Shown here: piece after piece, positions 53,230-64,000 of the stretch
Layout: each line of letters starts with the position of its first letter
How positions within the stretch are numbered: position 1 is the stretch's first letter
Assembly: GCA_022925895.1 (NCBI GenBank)
Contig: JAKSYS010000023.1
Span: forward strand, 1 to 64,000
Direction: 5' to 3'
DNA from: Fragilaria crotonensis
Lineage: Eukaryota > Bacillariophyta > Fragilariophyceae > Fragilariales > Fragilariaceae
Length of the DNA: 64,000 bases
The notes under the pieces: generated by a model
What the model saw: the letters and a program-made list of their open reading frames with translations, nothing else
Told to the model about the DNA's origin: nothing
The model's database searches: none
Program-made: the position numbers and the translations under genes

Positions 53230-54630
53230 TCATCGTTCGATAGCAAAAGTGTGGCTTCCATTGTGGTGAGTCTTGGATAAAGCGGGGTAGCATGTCTCAC
53301 ACAAGTCGTAATCAAAGCATTGGACACATTTGCGAATCGCTCCGATGATTTCTCCTTCACAGCCATCGCAATTAGCAACTTCGGTGTACGTCAAGTCATC
53401 GTCGTCGCTCTTGTGCATCGCTCCGGGGAATAAAAAGATGCGATCCGAAGGAATGGCATCAGATTGCCAGTCATCCAACGAGAAAATAGGATCATTGTTC
53501 TCCAAGGCCGCCAAGAGTTTGCCTTCGTCACTTGTTCCCGACATGGTCTTCATTTCCTTCACCAGTGCACGCGTCACGTCATCACAGAAACCAAGCAAAT
53601 AGGCGTCAAAAGTATAATTTTCGCGAAATTCCTCATCTTCATCTTCGTCGTCCTCTACATTCAAGACATTGGGAGGATCCACGACATTTCGATTGATCAA
53701 GATACGGGGAACGCTTGGTGGGAGATATGATATAACTTTTGACATGGGCGCAACGGAGAGCGAGGTACCAATCACAATCAAGGCGTCCGCCTTGTCCCGA
53801 TCGGCCTCGAGCGATTTACGAACGTTGTCGTGCAGAATTTCACCGAAGAACGTGACACCCGGTTTCAAGACGCCATCGCAAGAGTGCGAGGACTCATCGG
53901 CAACGTCTCGTTTTCGCTTGAGTCGGCGCGATGGTTCCGCTTTTGTCAAGGGGACCTGACACAACGGCACTTCTCCCTTGCGAATTGAGTCTTCAATCTC
54001 GGAAGCTGGGACCTTGCGCTTACATCGGCAACACGTCGCCCACTGTAATGAACCATGTGCATATACCATACGTTTCGCCGAGACACCCGCTACTTCTTCA
54101 AGTCCATCGATATTTTGTGTATAGACTCGCAACAACTTCTTTTGTTGCTCTAGTAACGCTAGGAATCTATGTGAATCGCTTGGTTCCACTCGCTTGTCAG
54201 TTCCGAGCGGAAAGTAAAGCGCTTTTGCGAACTTAAAAAATGGCCGAGGGTCGCTCTGAAAATGCTCCAGATCAAACAAGTCTTCTGGACAAGAAATCCC
54301 CAGCTCCTTTGTCAACAGTGGACGTGTGAGTCTCGTAGTCATAGGTCAATGATCGTGGTTGGCAAACCCTGCCCCCGTGTACCGGGGGGGATCTAAAGGA
54401 AATCTTACCTCAGTGTCTAAAGTTGCGTAGAGGCCGTGAGGCGATCGAAAGTCTGGAATACCACATGAAACGCTGATTCCTGCCCCTGCCAGCACTAGCA
54501 CCTTTTTTCGACTCTTGAGGAGCAACGCCACCGACGCGAGGGCTTCCGCGAAGGTCGGGGACGACGAGCAAAACGAAAAGGGGACCATGGTGGGGTCAAC
54601 AGCCGTTCGTTTCCTCTTACTAGGTGACAT
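53230..54630 (-). CDS. SIR2-family deacetylase fused to a C-terminal ZZ zinc finger
   Basis: Two exons (54630-54409 and 54306-53230) give 432 residues. The intron 54307-54408 is GT-AG (GTAAGA donor, AAAG acceptor) and joins GLYATLDTE to ELGISCPEDLFD in frame. Sirtuin motifs: LVLAGAGISVSCGIPDFRSP (about 46-64), YTQNIDGLE (136-144), the catalytic His in YAHGSLQ (158), zinc cysteines C166-x2-C169 and a later C217 region split by a basic insert (RRLKRKR), VIGTSLSVAPM (252-262) and RILINR. An acidic linker leads to a ZZ finger in the last about 46 residues (CDGCEGEIIGAIRKC, CFDYDLCETCY, HHNGSH). NAD-dependent deacetylation or deacylation is predicted, with ZZ-mediated target binding. The basic N-terminus suggests a nuclear location. 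Confidence 0.92.
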
Positions 54631-54970
54631 TGTATGCACTAGCAGGAAGATGTTGGTAGCGACAAGAGCAAGCGGAGGTTATGGCAGCATCCTGAGCATC
54701 GACGAGGACATATCTTTGAATTGCATATGAGCAACACTTTACTTTCGCAGCACTTTTCTAAACTTGCGACGTACAACTGTCAGCAATATACGACGTGGTT
54801 GATCTACTGCCTACCGGTACTGCAAAAATAATTGCCGTTTTCCTACGTAGTACGAGTCCCACGTACTGGAGTACATGTTTTTTGTTTAGTAGAAGTACTG
54901 ACCTACTGACCGAGGTACTGTCATACCGGTACTGTTGTCATCAAGTAAGGTGACTTCCTCGACGAGAAAG

Positions 54971-56060
54971 CTTAATGTCTATATATTTCGATCTATTTAG
55001 AATCTATATCGAAGATAAAAGTATTCACTTGTGATTACATTTATCTTCATTTGTCCTTCAGCCCCTTGGACGTCATCCCGTCTTCGATTTTCACCAATCA
55101 GACTGCTCAAAAACTCGGCTGTTCGCAAGATCGGCGCTGGCCCGGTTGCCGAATTTTTGTTTGACATTCATGGCGGATGTGTAACATACTTGTGTACGTT
55201 GCCCGTATGCTACGCCGTTTGTAATCTGGGTTGGTAAAATCCAAATCGACCCCTCAAATATTTTAAGACAAACCTACAACCGCTTATTACTCAAAGTCTA
55301 CGAGTCGATGTCATCTGTCAGCAAATGGCTTATGGTACTACCGGTACTGTTGTACAACACCTCGTTCAATGATTTAAGGGAGTACTGTAGTACAGCAGTA
55401 TACGTATGAGTATATCAGAAATGCGGAATACACCGTAGATTCTATGCAAGTATCAGGTACTCGAGTAGTCCAGTAGCGCAGTACTCGATTGTGAAACCTA
55501 CAGTACGTTGATACCGGTAGCCTCCTGTTGATTGTTGTTGTCCTGGTTCCTGTCAAAAATGCATTGAATATCTATCAAAACAACAAGTTTCATTCCCACA
55601 GTCACTACAACAGACTGCAATTGCTACATGCAATACAGACAAAGAATGGAAAGTAAATTAGTTAATGAACTACAGAGATATTATATGCAGATTGTCTGCA
55701 GTTGAGGGTGCATTGTGGCAAATTGCAATTGTGGAGTATTTGTGTGATGAGTTTTCGAAATGTGTACGATACCCGTACCTTGAGTACCATTTCTACGTAC
55801 GCGTGTAGGAGACATACGTAACTCCCGTGGCTTTCAAATTCGGATTTGGGCGCGGCTCCGTCGACATGCAATCAAAATGGACCCTCGTAGACCCCAGTTA
55901 CCCCAAGTAAGTCATATTGGATACACATGGGATGAGATTTTAAGTGCACTGAGGGGTTCGTATCGATGACGTCGAAATGAAGCTACATAAATGTGTACAT
56001 GTATCAATAAGTATATCTTCGATATAGATTCTAAATAGATCGAAATATATAGACATTAAG
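54971..56060. repeat. Perfect 47-bp inverted repeats about 1.0 kb apart
   Basis: 54971-55017 and 56014-56060 are exact inverted copies starting CTTAATGTCTATATATTTCG and ending ATCGAAGATA. Similarity extends outward imperfectly (TCGA..GAGAAA). The enclosed 1.0 kb has no transposase and only short frames, plus GTAC-rich and AT-rich patches. It is probably a foldback or MITE-type element. No target duplication was found. It fills the divergent spacer between SIR2 and the methyltransferase, so both promoters border it. Confidence 0.7.
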
Positions 56061-56124
56061 TTTTCTCTTCCTCGACATATCTGTGAGTTCTACCGGTAGT
56101 TCACAACGACATCTAATCCTGACG

Positions 56125-57164
56125 ATGGTACTAGTACGAGCGACGATGCTCGCCACAGCTCTTGGCCGCCGATCATTGCCTCGGCTTTCCGCCAATCCTA
56201 AACTCTTGAGCCGTCACTTATCGCTCTCGAAGCCTCGAAGGAAGCGTCCGTTCTTCACCAAATACCCAATGGATGACGAAGTGCAAGGCCCTGACCGCGG
56301 AGGTTTGATGGAAGCGTATACACACTCGCAGAAAAACTTTGATGAGTATTTAACGAAGGCATCACTTAGTCCGTGGGTCCCTGTTCCAGATCCAGTTGCA
56401 AAAAGAATGCTGGAGATTGCCGAAGTGGGGCCTGAGGATGTAAGTGTCCGTTGTCTCGTGTGTTATTTGTATGATACGATACAATCTCTGAACTCACGAC
56501 TCATATAATTGATTATTCCTTGTATGACTCACAGATTCACGTCGAGTTAGGCTCCGGTGACGGCCGTGTCAATTTTCATGCACTTGGCTATCCCTTCAAC
56601 GTCAAAAAGTCGATTGGTGTGGACGTTGATGAAAACTTGGTTGGGCTTGCCGAGGATCGACTAGCGAAACGACATCCCAAACCAGATAATCTCATTTTCA
56701 AAGTTGAAAACTTGGAAGAATCCGAAGCCTGGCTTCAAGATATAGAAGAGGCGACAGTCATAACAATGTACTTTGTGCAGGACGCACTGCGCAAATTGAA
56801 ACCCAAGTTGGAAGCTGCGTTGAAAGACCGCAAGTGCCGTATTGTCTGCTGTGGCTACGCCATGCCGGACTGGGAACCTCGATGGGTGGAAGTGATCTTG
56901 GACTTACCAATCTTTATGTACACCTACAATACACCCATTGATGGGATGCCCTCCATGACGCCAGCAGAACGCGCCAAACTCATGGCGGAATTGGAACAAA
57001 GTGGCGGACCACCAAAACAACCTCAGGAGCTCGGAGAGGACTTTTTCCCCAAGGGGGAATTCGATGATGTGGAGGAGATCATTGTTCCCTTATGGGATCC
57101 GAAAGAAGAGATCGACGGTCATTGGGATGATTTTGGTGACAAGTTGAAATTTAAAAAGTGGTAG
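56125..57164 (+). CDS. SAM-dependent methyltransferase, FAM173/ATPSCKMT-like
   Basis: Two exons (56125-56439 and 56535-57164) give 314 residues. The intron 56440-56534 has a GTAAGT donor and CACAG acceptor. The N-terminus (MVLVRATMLATALGRRSLPRL) is basic and looks like a mitochondrial presequence. WVPVPDPVAKRMLEIAEVGPED leads into motif I VELGSGDGR (about 108-116) and then the acidic VDVDEN, as in the FAM173 family of small mitochondrial lysine methyltransferases. The C-terminal part is diatom-like, with acidic and proline-rich stretches. Substrate not known here; the ATP synthase c-subunit would be the guess from animals. A second ATG (MLATALG) is possible. Confidence 0.8.
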
Positions 57165-57269
57165 TGACTTCATCTGGTCTGACAGGCTGCGGCAAGTAGC
57201 GGATGAATCAGAGTAAATGATGTGCGTGTACTACTTATAAATATCGTTAGACACTTACTTCTTCAAAGT

Positions 57270-58632
57270 TTACTTTCTATTCCAATTGATAATTGTTGGT
57301 ACAATTGAGCATTTCTCGAAGAAATCCACAATCACGACATTCTGAGTTTGGTCATGCCATTCATCTTCGACCCAGTCAACGACCTTACAACTCACGCGTT
57401 TGGCAATCGTTTCGAGGGATGTGTTGACATTGTTCGACAAGATTTCGTCCTTGATGAGGTTACCATCAGGCGTCAACAGTCCTTGAAGGACGAAGAACTT
57501 GTCTTTGCTGCGCTGCTCTACGTTCTCCTTGAGTTTGTCATGAAGAATATTGATATCGGTGGTGTTTGGCCAGGGAGATCTAATCTCGTCTTGGGACCAC
57601 AATTTTCCTTTGTACGGTCCAATTTTCTCCTCTTGGCAGTAGAGGATGACAGCTTGGGCCCCAGCCTCCCAATACTCTCCTACAGTGCTTTTGGCCTTGA
57701 GCTTCTTAAAGTTTGCCACTTTGTTGCCAAGTGTTGCCAACACATCATCAACAAACCGCCTGTGATGACCATCCATCATGAAAAGGTGGTTGATGTCGAG
57801 CAAGACGATTTCTTTCGAGTTCTCATTCAGAAATTCGTTGATTTCATCAATCACGGTCTTCGCATCAGCGCAGAACACTCCGTGACATGTATAAAACATT
57901 CCACTCTCCTCGTGGCGGACGATACGGAGATCAAAGTATCGAATTCCTCCCTCAAGCTGCTCTTTGATGGATTTATGTTGAGTCTTGCAAAGGCTTGAGT
58001 AGACAGTGCCGAGAATATGGTCGTTGATGACAGATCCAATCGAACCAAAGATTCCCGGTTACCGTCACCTTCTAAATTCTTCTGAATAGTCATCGTCAAA
58101 TCCGAGTCAGCTGACGCTCCCAATCCTTGGTCAAAGGTAAATGTGCCGCTGTCGTGAGTACCTGGTAGCCCGACGCAGCACAGGGGCTTGTCTTTAATGC
58201 ATTTGGCGAGATCTGCCATCCAGGTCTTGGTATTGATTACATCAAAGATACGAACTTCAATCCTGAAATCTTCTCCACATTCCTCCACATCGGTGGAGAC
58301 CATGACTTCCCGCCTACTCCAGACTCCCCAGACCACCAGTCGCTTGCACCCACATTAAGCATGGCAAAGCCCGGAGACGAGCCATCAGTGGTGACAGTCA
58401 GCTTGAATGAGCCATCAGGCTGAAGAAAGAAGCCTTTGTCGCCTTCAATATACTGATAACGATGGCCGTTACCGAATTTGTCCTCACCATCAGAGGGCAA
58501 TGACCTTCCTGCTTCCACAGTTCCCTGAATCACGTCCATGCCAACACCATCAATGAGCACGCGATCTTCGACCGAAACTGTGACCGTGTGGGAGGACCTG
58601 TTTTGAATTCGAATGTACGCTCCTTTTCCCAT
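57270..58632 (-). CDS. PI-PLC X-domain (PLCXD-like) protein, frame interrupted twice
   Basis: It starts at the ATG at 58632 (MGKGAYIRIQNRSSHTVTVS) with an N-terminal beta-rich region of about 110 residues. The X-domain follows: CVGLPGTHDSGTFTFDQG (catalytic His), LEGGIRYFDLRIVRH, YTCHGVFCADAKTV (second His), EIVLLDINHLF and a C-terminal VVIVDFFEKCSIVPTIINWN strand. The frame changes near 58265 (WRNVE to FRIEVRIFDVI, one G short by eye) and near 58050 (KNLEGD to PGIFGSIGSVIND). No convincing introns of normal size fit these points, so they look like 1-nt indels, although very short introns cannot be excluded. The family hydrolyses or binds phosphoinositides. Substrate unknown. Confidence 0.75.
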
Positions 58633-59723
58633 TATTGTGATGGATCAGTTGTTGGCGTCAATGTCATCGTTGTCTTTGCAGGAGTCAACAGGAGAAGATC
58701 AACTTGACCCTTGCGTTATTGTGAGAGCTGATCGTCGATTGGCGACCAGATGACCGGGACTGACGCGAGGTGTGAGTATGAATCAGAACGCGATACTGGT
58801 GCTTGTGTATCCGCCAACGACCGCCGACCGCCGACCCACCGAAAAGATACGGTTTGAGAATACATGGATCACACTTCGGCTTTGCGAGTTGTGGGCATAG
58901 TGAGCTGAGTACCAGGTAGAGCGCAAAGGTGCAACTTGCAATGATGGACGTGCAACCAACCAACCGGTGACCTTGTCTACCGGTAGAAGTAGTGGAATAA
59001 GTACTACCATACTGGCTGCACAGGACACAGGACTACTTGTATGTTCATAGTGCTCCTGTGTCATGGTGTCAAAGTGTGATGGATTGAACGTCGAAGTGTT
59101 AAATACGATTATGTCATCTGCATATTTCGTTAAATTGGCATAAAAAATGCAATGTATACAGTACAACTCTAGAAAAGCTACCGGTAGAAACAAGCCACAC
59201 ATGCTACGGTATCGGCCTGCCGGCCTGCCGACCTGCCGACCTGCCGACTGCCGATCGTGAAGATTCGTTCGGGTTTGCGATTTGCGAACACGCTATTCTC
59301 AGAGCTCATATATGCATATGACATAATTCGCTGTACTGGAGCATACAGTACCAGCGTAAAACTTTACTCCAGTATCTTTTACCTCCAGTACTGGAGTACA
59401 GTGTCATAGACATGACGCTACATTATTCTATTCGCCACACTGGTGGGCTGTGGGCTGGGAGGTCATTCTCGTCCGTTGATACCAGTACCTGGTACTGGTA
59501 CAAGTACAGTGGTTAGTTAGTTGTTAATAGTATTCCACGTAGTCTATCATATGCGCAAAACGCAATATACTCGTACGTGTCTGTGGTCGGTCGTGCTCTG
59601 ACAGGAACATGGGAGTTGATTGCGCTCGATCTGACCCAAGACAAGGACCCACTCCGCTCTTGGTTTGTCTCTGAACATACTTGCTTGTTGCGAATTTGGT
59701 TGCCGTAGGAGCTATATCGAAAG
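58633..59723. other. Intergenic region, about 1.1 kb
   Basis: No gene recognised. Holds a short CCTGCCGAC-type satellite at 59213-59253 and GTAC-rich sequence at 59340-59520. Contains the promoter of XRN1 at its right end. Confidence 0.5.
59213..59253. repeat. Short tandem repeat, about 9-10 bp unit
   Basis: CGGCCTGC, CGGCCTGC, CGACCTGC, CGACCTGC and CGACTGC follow one another, five diverging units. Confidence 0.7.
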
Positions 59724-62700
59724 ATGGGTGTTCCGAAGGTAGGTCCTTCACAATAGAATGTTGAGATCACTCATGTTTCGATGTCATTATCCATCAGTCG
59801 TCATGCAGTTGTTTATTGCTGCAGTAACATTTCCGCTTTAGTGAGGTTTGAATAGGCCTCGAAAATATTTTATGCTAAACTCTGTTTGTCTTCTTAGTTC
59901 TACCGATGGCTCTCAGAACGTTATCCCAAGATCAACCAAGTCGTGACTGACTCTGCACTCTTGCCTGAGTTTGATCATCTGTACTTGGACATGAACGGCA
60001 TTATCCATGGTTGTACGCATCCCAATCATATGGACGTCTCGGAGGTGTTGAGCGAGCGAGATATGATGCTTGGCATTATGCATTGTGAGTATGATCAAGA
60101 TGTTGCCACGTGACGTGCACTGACTTTGTCAGCTGATATCATTTATTCTTTTTCTCGTTTCACAGATCTGGATCGCATCATCACGCAAATCGTCAAACCC
60201 AAGGTGTCGGTATTCATGGCTATCGATGGCGTTGCACCCCGTGCCAAGCTCAATCAGCAACGCTCCCGTCGCTTCCGTTCCGCCAAGGATATGGCAGAGG
60301 CCACGAAAGACATGGACGTGAAGGACCGAGGATCGGCCACTGTGTTTGATTCCAACTGCATTACCCCTGGTACCGAGTTCATGGCTCGAGTATCGGAGAC
60401 GATCAAGTATTTGATTCGGAAAAAGTTGAAGGAAGATCCGTTGTGGCGAAATTTAAACGTCATCTTCTCAGGTCATGAAGTTCCTGGTGAAGGCGAGCAT
60501 AAGATTATGAGCCACATTCGGGAGATGAAACAACAACCTGGGTACAAGCCCAACACCAGACATGTCATGTACGGACAGGATGCCGACTTGATCATGCTGG
60601 GTCTTGTCACGCACGAACCGCACTTTACACTTCTGCGTGAAATAGTCAACTTTGGGTTTAGCGGTAACGGCAATTCGAAGAACGCCCTGAAGACTGTGAT
60701 GCGTTTTACAAAGGAATCTGACTTTCAACTCTTGCACATCTCCGTCCTGAGAGAATACCTTCAGATTGAGTTCTGCCGTGATAATCCAGAGCTGTACGAT
60801 CTTGAACGGGTTGTAGATGACTTTGTATTCCTAACCTTTCTTGTTGGTAACGACTTCTTGCCACACATGCCCTCACTTGATATTGGCGACGGCGCATTTG
60901 ATTTACTTTTCAGTACCTACAAGGAGCAACGAGTTGGCTGGGGGCAGGGGCAGTATTTGACCTACTTGGGAGAAATCTCAGATGCTGAACGTCTTGAGGC
61001 ATTTTTGGTCGTCATCGGCGCTGCTGAAACAGAAATTCTCTCGAAGAAGGAGGATGACGATGCGGCCTATGTAAAGAAGAGGCGGCGTTGGAACAAACGC
61101 GATGGTTTGGCGGACGGACCTTCAGATAAAGAGATTGCAGCTGCTGAAGCTTCGAAGCAAGAAGATTACATGACCATGATCTCTGTTTTGGTCGAGAAAC
61201 ACAGTCAGAATGACTTTGTTGAAGGATGGACTCCTGTTCGTGAACCCGGCGAAAAAGATTTCAAGGGTCGTTATTACTTTGAAAAGTTGCACATGACTCC
61301 TGTATCGGTTTCTGAACACAAAGCCTTGCGCAAAGCGTATGTTGAAGGTCTCATGTGGTGTTTGGCATACTACTATCGCGGGTGCATCTCTTGGGGTTGG
61401 TTCTTTCCCTATCATTACGGTCCGATGCTAAGTGACTTGATCAATCTTCCAGAGCTATTCCGCGAGATAAAATTCGAGTTGGGAGAACCCTTGTTGCCCT
61501 TCGAGCAGCTCATGGGATGTCTGCCACCAGCGTCTGCAAGTTTGGTTCCCAAACCTTACCGCATCCTTATGACTTCACTGCATTCGCCGATTATTCGGTT
61601 CTATCCCGAAGACTTTGAAGTCGATATGAACGGAAAGAAGAATCCTTGGGAGGGCGTTAATATACTGCCCTTCATTGATGTGAAATTGTTGAAAGATACC
61701 ATTGCTAAGCACTGCCCTACTTCGACGTTGTCGCCAGACGAGCAACGCCGAAACGCGTTTGGCAAAGTCTACCTGTACACATTCGATTTGACTGCTACTG
61801 AGACGGTGCCTTCGCCTAGTCGAAAGATTGGCCTCCTTGACATCCAAAACTGCAACTCCAAAGTTGCCGTCTTCGATCAACCTGACCGTATCGACATCGT
61901 CTTTAAGCCCGAGTTGGTTCCAGGAACTCAGATTCCTTACCCTGGGTTCCCGTCCCTGAACGTTCTGCCCATTCTCAATGTTGAATTGTCTCACATCGGA
62001 TTGAACTGCTTCGGAACGCCCTCCAAGTACCCGACGACGGTGCTAACACTTCACAAAATGCCACCTTTGCCTCCAGCAGAGACTCTCGCAAGCAACATTC
62101 TGGGAAAATCTCTCTATATTAATTGGCCAATGATGCACGAGGCGCGCGTGGTAGCCATCACGGATGCAAGGACAGAGATTCGCTTGGTGCAGGGTAAGAC
62201 AGTCTTGAAGAAGTTTACTGCTAAGCAGGAAGAAGAGTGGCAAACCGAAGCTGTCGCTCTTGTTCAGAGTTACCTGATCGGGAATGGCGTTCCAGGCGCT
62301 GGAGGAGTTCATATAGGCGAGATTCAGTACCGACTCAAGCTGGTACCCCTCCAAGGTATGAGAACGAATCCAAACAATGGATCTACAAAAAAGGTCTTTG
62401 GTTCTGAAGAGGCCGATGTGCCTCTGCAGTTGGCACTCTGGAAAGCACCCGCCCCCGATCCTAGGTTTCAAGAAAAAGGACCAGTTTCCGTGTACGATCG
62501 CTTCCCAGCGGACTCCCGAGTTGTTCTGACTAAAGGAAAGTATCGCGGATGTAAGGGAACTGTTGTTGCTGCCGTGGATGATAAGAAGATCGGAGTCAAG
62601 GTCGAAGTGATACCTTCGGAACCACCTTTCGGTCTGGCCATTGCGCGATCGGTCCAAGAATCATATGTTTCCTCGGGCGATGCTGCCAAGCTTGTGAAGT

Positions 62701-64000
62701 TGCATCCAAATGTGTTCGGAAAGGTCATGGGAGGACTCTTCATTGACCCTGGAAGATTTGATCTTGGTTTGAATCTAAAGTACGCTGAAGGTCTCTACGT
62801 GGTTGGATACACCAGAAGGAAGCCTGATAGCGACGCAGAGAAGAAGAAGAAAGCGGCAGCTGCTGCTGGGGTCAAAAAGGCTTGGGGCGCTGGGGACTCT
62901 TTGCTCGTTGTTGGCAGCAAGCGTGCTGAGAACGAGGAGAAGTTTTACGACAAGATTCAGTGGGAATACACGCCAAGGGCGATTCGGCTGATTTCCCTGT
63001 ACCGCCAAAAGTTCCCGCAACTTTTCACGGCCTTGAGCAAACAACCAAATGAACGCAAGTACGATGCAAACGTTATGTTCGGACCGCAAGGTCCTGCGCT
63101 TTTGCAGCAAATCCGCGATTGGTTGAACACTATCGAAACTGCGAAAATGCCGCGGAGTCCTATCACGACCGAAGCAATGCCTGTGGAAGCCATTCAAGCG
63201 GTGCAAAAAGCTGCCGACATCCGCACCGCTGCCATTGCAAAGAAGGGTATAAAACCAGTTGAGTCGTTAGTGAAAGTCCCAGCGTCTGCATTGTATCGCG
63301 AAGGTTCCACTAGTGCGACCGATGTTCTGCACGCTTCTGATGTAAATGACGATGAAGCTCCTGAGATTGGCGATCGCATAGTGAATCTGTGCGCTACTGG
63401 TATTCCGTTCGGGGCTCGAGGAACGGTTGTTGGAATTCATGACCCGTCGTCGGGTTGTGTGGAGGTCGTGATGGACGAAGAATTCATGGGGGGTGGAAGC
63501 CTCCAAGGAGCATGCTCAAATTTCAGAGGGAAGCTGTGTGTTTGGGCTCATCTTTTGAAGTTCGCTCCTGAGAACAGCAAAGCCATGGTTGACAAGCTTG
63601 TTCCGAAGGGGTCTGGTAAAGCCGCGGTGGAGCGCATTCTTGCTGCAATCGAGAAGGAAGCGTCTGGCAATGTTACGGCGAAAAAGGGACAGACTGCTTG
63701 GGCTTCTAAGAGCGCTGCAGAAACAGGTACCATCACATCCCCCAATCCAGCCGAACTTCCACTTCCATCTGCCCCTCCAACCAAAGCAGAACTCCCAACT
63801 AACCCTGAACCCAAATCACCTGCATTGTCGAAATCTCTGAGTAGGAGTCCACCCCGAAGTTCTTCACGCCAGGCAGGAGCTTCGACGGGACGAGCGAAGC
63901 AAGCGGGGTGGAAAGAGGCGCTCGGTCCGGATGCCAACGGAATTGGTTTCAAGACAAGGAAGGGGAAGACGAGTGGGTTGCAAAAGTGGCAGAATTACAC
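59724..64000 (+). CDS. XRN1: 5'-3' exoribonuclease XRN1, 3' end beyond the window
   Basis: Exons are 59724-59738, 59898-60084 and 60166 to the window end, with GT-AG introns 59739-59897 and 60085-60165. Exon 1 encodes only MGVPK; exon 2 continues [10 protein letters not shown], as in all XRN1/XRN2. Active-site motifs: YLDMNGIIH (Asp at about 36), [17 protein letters not shown] (about 84-100), [27 protein letters not shown] and [16 protein letters not shown]. The region after the nuclease core has SH3-like and KOW-like text ([18 protein letters not shown] and [21 protein letters not shown]), which marks it as XRN1, the cytoplasmic mRNA-decay enzyme, and not XRN2. About 1345 residues are visible without a stop, ending in a Ser/Pro-rich tail. 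Confidence 0.95.

Overview
The window looks like nuclear DNA of a photosynthetic stramenopile, most likely a diatom. Two genes encode proteins that start with an ER signal peptide followed by an AFAP-type motif, the signature of plastid targeting through four membranes. One of them is a fucoxanthin-chlorophyll-type light-harvesting protein. Genes are compact, with few short GT-AG introns of about 75-300 bp. Intergenic spacers are full of GTAC-containing near-palindromes, and a young Ty1/copia element is present. The species cannot be named from sequence alone.

Layout. 0.2-0.9 kb: a small plastid-targeted protein on the minus strand. 0.9-7.0 kb: gene-poor, with direct repeats, a copia fossil and a decayed pogo-like DNA transposon. 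7.8-9.0 kb: a GT32-type glycosyltransferase. 9.3-12.9 kb: a 943-bp hAT-type MITE, a TA-flanked Stowaway-like MITE and a 12-bp minisatellite. 13.1-18.1 kb: a vacuolar-type amino acid transporter, a folate/NAD-type mitochondrial carrier and a small unknown serine-rich protein with a perfect CRE upstream. 18.8-23.8 kb: a cluster of non-coding DNA transposons. It holds a hAT MITE with a second element inserted in its target-site duplication, a foldback-like element with CRE motifs in its inverted repeats, a G-rich hAT MITE and a PIF/Harbinger copy. 24.1-40 kb: a dense gene block with a second GT32 enzyme, PDAT, the spliceosomal cyclophilin CWC27, a large STAND-type ATPase, MutY, an HD phosphohydrolase, the light-harvesting protein and an IMPACT/YigZ protein. 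A decayed duplicate of the MutY 3' end lies between CWC27 and the ATPase. 40.0-48.8 kb: an inverted-repeat element with CACTA ends and a 7.3-kb copia element with 407-bp LTRs and a 5-bp target duplication. 49.2-64 kb: a secreted kelch protein, a quiescin sulfhydryl oxidase, a sirtuin fused to a ZZ zinc finger, a FAM173-like methyltransferase, a PI-PLC X-domain protein and XRN1, which runs off the end.

The genes do not form one pathway. Several roles recur: secretory or ER functions (two GT32 enzymes, PDAT, QSOX, kelch), DNA and RNA maintenance (MutY, XRN1, CWC27, SIR2) and plastid proteins. I found no clear new multi-gene system. The best leads are the nested MITE pair carrying a histone H3-like fragment, the SIR2-ZZ fusion, the MutY with a PIP box and a stretched Fe-S loop, the introns at the signal/transit-peptide boundary in both plastid genes, and single-base homopolymer frameshifts in otherwise conserved host genes.
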